From assembly GCA_043818355.1 (NCBI GenBank), contig JBDRFX010000021.1:1-64000 (forward strand): a stretch of 64,000 nt of DNA. The letters are read 5' to 3'. The notes below the pieces were generated by a model that ran no database searches, was not told the origin of the DNA, and was given only the letters and a program-made list of their open reading frames with translations. Every line of letters begins with the position of its first letter. Positions within the stretch are counted from its first letter, which is position 1. Position numbers and translations under genes: made by a program. The DNA is from JAHJCL01 sp043818355 (lineage in GTDB: Bacteria; Patescibacteriota; Minisyncoccia; Minisyncoccales; DG-74-3). Positions 59,753-64,000 of the stretch are shown here, piece by piece.

Positions 59753-60874
59753 ATGCCTAAAACTATCATTGTTGGTGCGGGACCTGCTGGTTTAATGGCC
59801 GCTAGATATTTAGAGGATTTTCTTATCCTTGAGAAAAAAAAAGAAATTGGCAGACCGGTTCAATGCGCAGAGGCTATCAATAAGGGAGCCTTAGAAAAAC
59901 TAGGCATAAAACCAGATTCTAGTTGGATTTCATCTACCATCAACGAGATTGAGTTAGTTGCGCCATCTGGTCAATCTTTCACACCAAAGGCAAATGGTGC
60001 GGGTTTTATTTTGGACAGAATCCTTTTTGAAAAATTCTTAGCTCAAGGATTTGAAGATAAAATTAAATTAAATACCAAGGTAGTTGAGATTAAGAGACAG
60101 AATGGGAGATGGAAGATTAAAACAGAATCAGGAGAAACATATGACTGCCAATATTTGATCGGAGCTGATGGTCCGGCTTCTATTGTTAGGAGAAGTATTT
60201 TTAATAGTTCTCCTAAGATTTCACCTTCCATCCAATATCTAGTTAAAACTGAAAAGGATATTTTAGCAGAAAGAATAAGAATATATTTTGATAACGAGAA
60301 ATTTCCTCACGGATATGCTTGGGTGTTCCCCAAGTCTAGCCATACGGCCAATATTGGCTTGGGAGGTAAGGGAAATTTAAAAGAATCGTTTGATTATTTT
60401 ATGGAAAAGGTCGTGCGAAAAGAGTTTGGAAACTACGAGCTAATAAAAAATATTAGTGGTTCTATCCCTTCTGGAGGAGCTAAAATGAAGCTTTTTAAAG
60501 ACAATGCTCTTCTGGTTGGAGATGCTGGAGCATTGGCTGATCCTGTTTTTGATGGAGGGATTAAAAATGCCATGTTCTCAGGGAAGATTGCGTCAGAGTG
60601 TATTCTAGAAAATAAAGCTTATCTCTATGAAAAAAGAATTAAATCAATGTCATTTCTTGATCCAGATTTAATCTTAGCCAAGAAATTAATCTCCTCTTTA
60701 CCGAACTCTGTTTTTAACGTTCTTGCTGAAATTATTAATCAAGAAAATGCCACTGAAGTAAACTTTTCGAAAATATTGTTTTTAGCTTTAAAAAACCCAG
60801 AATCAAGAAAGAGCATATTAAAATTATCAAGAATATTTTTTATCTTAAGGAAAAGCGAAGATAGTTTCGGATAA
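59753..60874 (+). CDS. Geranylgeranyl reductase family flavoprotein
   Basis: 373 residues. The FAD Rossmann motif TIIVGAGPAGLMAARYL starts the protein, with CAEAINKGALEKLG as the family CxxA/S-type segment and LVGDAGALADPVFDGGIKNAM as the second FAD motif near residue 255. In archaea this family saturates the isoprenoid chains of digeranylgeranylglycerophospholipid; in plants and bacteria it reduces chlorophyll side chains. The cluster context favours the lipid role. It follows the PlsY-like gene by 1 nt. Confidence 0.85.
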   Translation: MPKTIIVGAGPAGLMAARYLEDFLILEKKKEIGRPVQCAEAINKGALEKLGIKPDSSWISSTINEIELVAPSGQSFTPKANGAGFILDRILFEKFLAQGFEDKIKLNTKVVEIKRQNGRWKIKTESGETYDCQYLIGADGPASIVRRSIFNSSPKISPSIQYLVKTEKDILAERIRIYFDNEKFPHGYAWVFPKSSHTANIGLGGKGNLKESFDYFMEKVVRKEFGNYELIKNISGSIPSGGAKMKLFKDNALLVGDAGALADPVFDGGIKNAMFSGKIASECILENKAYLYEKRIKSMSFLDPDLILAKKLISSLPNSVFNVLAEIINQENATEVNFSKILFLALKNPESRKSILKLSRIFFILRKSEDSFG

Positions 60875-60881
60875 TTTAATT

Positions 60882-61682
60882 TTAGATTTTTAGGCTTAAG
60901 ATCAGAGCCAATAAAACAAAAAACATTGCCAGCTTAGTTGTCTTCTTGTTGCGAGTTGGGCCTTGGAATAGAGAATAAAGAAAAAGAGTGTCTCCTAGAA
61001 GAATAGTTTTTAGATAGTTAGCCTTTAAGAGGCCAGAGAAATATGGTAATGGAGATAAAAGGATAGCAAAAGCAATAAATCCTCTAGCTATTTCTCTGGC
61101 AGTTTTTATCCCAGAAGCTATTGGCAAGGTGTCAGAATTTACAGCTTTGTCACCCTTAATATCTTCTATGCTTTTGAAAATTTCCCTTCCCATATTGGCC
61201 AAGAAAGACAAAGTAAACATTATTCCTGTAAGTTGAAAGTTAGAAGTTATAAGGGCTCCGAAAATAAAGACAGAAGCTGAGAGCCAGCTTACAAGTATAT
61301 TGCCCAATAGCCACCATCTTTTATAGATTTTAGCGTAAAAGAATTCAACCACAGTGTTGGCTAGTGCTAAAATAAAACAATTGATATTGATCATAAAAGC
61401 AAATATGAGGCCTAGGGCAAACATGACAAGACTATAATAGAAAGCTTTCTCGCGGGATATTTGACCGGATGGAATGGGACGTTCCGGAGCATTAATTTGA
61501 TCTATTTCATAGTCATAGTAATCATTGATTACCATTCCAGCAGAGGTTATAAAAAAGACAGAAAGAGCAATATATAAAAAGAGAATAGAAAAATTAGATC
61601 CCGAAATAAGAGCGCCGACGATGGCGCCCATGGCTCCTAGTAAAGATGTTTCTGGTCTGAGGATTTTTAAATAAGGATTCAT
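60882..61682 (-). CDS. UbiA prenyltransferase, digeranylgeranylglyceryl phosphate synthase type
   Basis: 266 residues from MNPYLKILRPETSLLG; an upstream in-frame ATG at 61718 is less likely. About eight membrane helices. The first Asp motif is NDYYDYEIDQINAPERPIPSG and the second region is REIFKSIEDIKGDKAVNSDTLP. The family attaches a second geranylgeranyl chain to geranylgeranylglyceryl phosphate. It is encoded on the opposite strand, converging with the reductase, and divergent from the prenyl synthase. Heme or quinone prenyltransferase is an alternative, less supported by the neighbours. Confidence 0.82.
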   Translation of the reverse strand: MNPYLKILRPETSLLGAMGAIVGALISGSNFSILFLYIALSVFFITSAGMVINDYYDYEIDQINAPERPIPSGQISREKAFYYSLVMFALGLIFAFMININCFILALANTVVEFFYAKIYKRWWLLGNILVSWLSASVFIFGALITSNFQLTGIMFTLSFLANMGREIFKSIEDIKGDKAVNSDTLPIASGIKTAREIARGFIAFAILLSPLPYFSGLLKANYLKTILLGDTLFLYSLFQGPTRNKKTTKLAMFFVLLALILSLKI

Positions 61683-61809
61683 ATGTTTTGTGTATATGTA
61701 GTATGATAAGTAAAACAAGAAAAAATTGCAATATAGCTATCCACATATTACAATTGTGAACATCAGTTCTAATTGTAAAATTATTAATTAAAAACATTTA
61801 AGAATTTAT

Positions 61810-62907
61810 ATGGCTGATTTAAATGAAAAAAAAGAAAGTCAATTCGTTGAATATTTGGATCAAATGAAGCCCAAGATAGATGACATTATTAATAAGTATA
61901 TGCCAAGAAAGGCTTCGGAAAAGTGGGCAGATTTTGTTTTTGGAAAGCCTCATTATGCCTATAGCTTAGAGGCAGCCGAAGCCACATTGTTGAATCCTTT
62001 TTGGGATCTTATGGACAGGGGAGGTAAAAGATGGAGACCAGTTCTGTTTTTATTAATAGCGGAAGCTATTGGTGGAGATATAGAAAAAATTAAAGATATA
62101 GTTTTAGTTCCAGAGATTGTTCATAACGGAACATTAATGATAGATGATATTGAAGATCAGGGAGAGCTTAGGCGAGGAAAACCTTGTATTCATAAGATAT
62201 TTGGAGTAGATGTTGCTATTAATGCCGGGAATTTCATGTATTTTTATCCTTTATTGGCTTTTTCTAAAAATAAAGAGAAATTCAGTCCAGAGATTTTATC
62301 TAAAGCCTATGAGGTTTATGCACAAGAAATGATGAACGTTGCTCTTGGTCAAGGTACAGATATTTTTTGGCACAATGGTAGGGCAGTTAATATTTCAGAA
62401 GATGAATATTTGCAGATGTGTGCATTTAAAACAGGATGTCTTTCTAGAATGTCAGCAAAGTTAGCAGTTATTTTTTCTGAAGGTTCTGAAGAGCTTGTAG
62501 AAGCTGCGGGGAGAGTAGCTGAAGCCATTGGTGTTGCATTCCAAATTCAGGATGACATACTTGACGTTGTTGCTTCAGACGAAGGGAGGACTGATTTTGG
62601 AAAGGCATTTGGTAACGACATTAAAGAAGGAAAAAGAACTTTAATGGTTATTCATGCTTTGCAAAAAGCTTCAGAGGAAGATAAAGTCAGATTGATAGAG
62701 ATTTTAGATAAACACACAGATGATATGGATGAAAGAAGAGAGGCAATTGAGATTATTAAAAAATATGACAGTATTAATTATGCTAGGGGAAAAGCAAAAA
62801 AAATTATGGCTGATGCTTGGGCAGAAGCAAATAAATTGCTTTCAGAGTCAGAAGCAAAAACAAGATTAGAAGAATTTGTTAATTTCTTAATAACAAGAAA
62901 AATATAA
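61810..62907 (+). CDS. Polyprenyl diphosphate synthase (geranylgeranyl diphosphate synthase type)
   Basis: 365 residues of the trans-prenyltransferase fold. The first Asp-rich motif is GTLMIDDIEDQGELRRGKPC near residue 117 and the second is QIQDDILDVVASDEGRTDFGK near residue 245. It condenses isopentenyl diphosphate into a long-chain allylic diphosphate, probably C20 here because GGGP synthase follows at once. Chain length is not certain. The stop and the next ATG overlap by 1 nt. Confidence 0.92.
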   Translation: MADLNEKKESQFVEYLDQMKPKIDDIINKYMPRKASEKWADFVFGKPHYAYSLEAAEATLLNPFWDLMDRGGKRWRPVLFLLIAEAIGGDIEKIKDIVLVPEIVHNGTLMIDDIEDQGELRRGKPCIHKIFGVDVAINAGNFMYFYPLLAFSKNKEKFSPEILSKAYEVYAQEMMNVALGQGTDIFWHNGRAVNISEDEYLQMCAFKTGCLSRMSAKLAVIFSEGSEELVEAAGRVAEAIGVAFQIQDDILDVVASDEGRTDFGKAFGNDIKEGKRTLMVIHALQKASEEDKVRLIEILDKHTDDMDERREAIEIIKKYDSINYARGKAKKIMADAWAEANKLLSESEAKTRLEEFVNFLITRKI

Positions 62908-63689
62908 TGCAAAAAATAGGAAAAGTAGAAAAATATATTCAAGATAAAATTGCTAAAGAGGGTGCTGTTTTAGTGATCTTAATTGATCCTTGCGATTATC
63001 AGAGCCCTCAAAAAGCAATAGAAACAGCGGTTCTTGCTTCTAAAGCAGGAGTTGATGTTATTTCTATTGGTGGTAGCACAGAAGCTCAAGGTCAATTATT
63101 AGACGAAGTAACCAAAGGAATAAAGGAAAAAATTAAAACTCCTACTTTGTTATTCCCAGGCAACATTGCCACAATATCTAGTTATGCGGATGCAATAATG
63201 TTCATGTCTTTATTGAATTCCAGAAATCCTTATTGGATTTCTCAAGCTCAAATGTTAGCAGCTCCAGTGATTAGAAAATCTAAAATAGAGCCAATTCCTA
63301 TTGGATATATTCTGGTGTCCCCAGGAGGAACAGCTGGCTGGGTTGGAGATGCTAATTTGATACCAAGAAACAAGCCAAAAATTGCATCAGCCTTAGCCTT
63401 ATCTGCTGAATATTCTGGCCAAAGAATGGTTTATACAGATGTAGGATCAGCTTCACCCGAACATGTTCCTTTAGAAATGATTTCTATGGTTAGTAAAACA
63501 ATTTCAGTTCCATATATTGTTGGTGGTGGAATTAAAAATCCAGAACAGGCAGGGAAGGTTGTTGAGGCGGGAGCTGATGTGTTGTTTGTTGGAACAGCAG
63601 CAGAAAATTCAAAAGACGTTAAAAAGCTTGTTGGAGAGTTTGTGAAGATTATTAAAGAAAAAGGCAAAGAAAAGTTAAAAAATAAATAG
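62907..63689 (+). CDS. Geranylgeranylglyceryl phosphate synthase (group II)
   Basis: 260 residues of the PcrB/GGGPS TIM-barrel family. VLIDPCDYQSP, the FPGNIATISSYADAIMFMSLLNSRNPYW stretch read as two parts, the GGSTEAQG loop and VVEAGADVLFVGTAAE are family features. FPGN...ISSYADAI and LLNSRNPYW resemble the group II enzymes of archaea and of some FCB bacteria. It joins geranylgeranyl diphosphate to glycerol-1-phosphate, the committed step that sets archaeal stereochemistry. PcrB of Bacilli is the alternative reading but would not fit the other genes here. Confidence 0.9.
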   Translation: MQKIGKVEKYIQDKIAKEGAVLVILIDPCDYQSPQKAIETAVLASKAGVDVISIGGSTEAQGQLLDEVTKGIKEKIKTPTLLFPGNIATISSYADAIMFMSLLNSRNPYWISQAQMLAAPVIRKSKIEPIPIGYILVSPGGTAGWVGDANLIPRNKPKIASALALSAEYSGQRMVYTDVGSASPEHVPLEMISMVSKTISVPYIVGGGIKNPEQAGKVVEAGADVLFVGTAAENSKDVKKLVGEFVKIIKEKGKEKLKNK

Positions 63690-63690
63690 T

Positions 63691-64000
63691 ATGGCCATTA
63701 ATTCTGTTTTGTTAATATTTTTGTCTTATGCATTGGGATCTATTCCTTTTGGCTATATTTTTACGAATCTTTTTAGTGATAAAAATATTTTAGAGATTGG
63801 TTGGAAAAAAACATCAGGCAGTAATGTTTTGAAGAATGTTGGTTTTGTGCCAGGACTCTTAACAGCACTATTTGATATATTTAAGGGTTATCTTGCTATT
63901 AAGATGGCGCAATATTTTGGAGAGCCAAATTTAGTGCAAGCTTTATGTGGAGTGGCTGCAGTTATTGGTCATAATTGGTCTTTGTTTTTAAACTTTAATG
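63691..64000 (+). CDS. plsY: PlsY-type acyltransferase, partial at the right edge
   Basis: The first 103 codons are visible. ALGSIPFGYIFTNLF, KKTSGSNVLKNVG, ALFDIFKGYLAIK and AVIGHNWSLFLNFN fit PlsY. It acylates glycerol phosphate from acyl-phosphate. It is 1 nt after the GGGP synthase gene, so the two are probably cotranscribed. The C-terminal half is outside the window. This second copy is closer to the standard motifs than the copy at 59128. Confidence 0.82.
   Translation, partial: MAINSVLLIFLSYALGSIPFGYIFTNLFSDKNILEIGWKKTSGSNVLKNVGFVPGLLTALFDIFKGYLAIKMAQYFGEPNLVQALCGVAAVIGHNWSLFLNFN

Noticed and set aside
62907..63689. PcrB-type heptaprenylglyceryl phosphate synthase
   Set aside because: The sequence looks like the group II GGGP synthases and the neighbours supply the rest of the archaeal pathway; a tree would settle it.
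1..64000. CRISPR arrays, insertion sequences or prophage
   Set aside because: No regular direct repeats with spacers and no transposase, integrase or phage genes were found; the only clear tandem repeat is at the greA end.
54887..64000. Whole window being archaeal DNA
   Set aside because: dnaA, dnaN, rpsT, rpsO, pnp, uvrB, greA, PBP1A and peptidoglycan enzymes are bacterial, and the lipid genes lie on the same contiguous sequence.

Overview
The window looks like a chromosomal segment of an uncultivated ultrasmall bacterium of the Patescibacteria/CPR type, probably in the Parcubacteria or a related branch. The DNA is strongly AT-rich and genes are tightly packed. The replication and ribosome genes are bacterial (dnaA, dnaN, rpmH-rnpA-yidC-jag, uvrB, rpsT, rpsO-pnp). 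Several gene sets seen repeatedly in this group are present: a minimal VirB4/PrgI type IV secretion locus, LemA-HtpX, lamin-tail domain protein, DNA polymerase X and histidine kinases with an AAHQLRTPL phospho-acceptor motif. UGA is used as a stop (ruvC, the Trm9-like gene), so the code is standard and not the Gracilibacteria code.

Layout. 1-13.9 kb: mostly minus-strand housekeeping and tRNA-modification genes (PP-loop thiolase-like, polX, flippase-like, HD, greA, PHP, amino-acid permease, a divergent Trm9-like/Elp3 pair, Nif3, HtpX-LemA, Mur ligase). 14-28.3 kb: uvrB, rpsT, holA, a two-component cluster with an orphan solute-binding protein, 5'-nuclease, tsaE, a GspE/PilB ATPase, yebC-ruvC, an acidic small protein and tyrS. 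28.3-35.4 kb: PBP1A, then dnaN-dnaA facing rpmH-rnpA-yidC-jag across a candidate origin. 35.4-45 kb: a type IV secretion locus with an unusual Fn3-like/pilin protein. 45-54.9 kb: ksgA, cell-wall hydrolases, pnp-NYN-rpsO, three tRNAs and cca. 54.9-64 kb: a lipid cluster.

The most remarkable region is the lipid cluster. It holds homologues of nearly the whole archaeal ether-lipid pathway: polyprenyl diphosphate synthase, geranylgeranylglyceryl phosphate (GGGP) synthase, UbiA-type digeranylgeranylglyceryl phosphate (DGGGP) synthase, geranylgeranyl reductase, CDP-archaeol synthase (CarS) and a CDP-alcohol phosphatidyltransferase. Interleaved are genes of a bacterial fatty-acid route: a FakA-FakB-like fusion and two PlsY homologues. 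Glycerol-1-phosphate dehydrogenase is not in the window. A bacterium with this set could make archaeal-type or mixed membrane lipids. A second archaeal/eukaryotic-like module is the Elp3/Trm9-like pair for wobble-uridine modification.

Several near-consensus TTGACA promoters drive small or non-coding transcripts: a leader with a possible peptide and terminator before the permease, a roughly 150-nt structured RNA at 24.6 kb, a leaderless 28-codon ORF at 28.7 kb, a long leader before greA and a structured leader before the acidic protein. Functions are assigned by reading protein motifs by eye; no database search or folding program was run.
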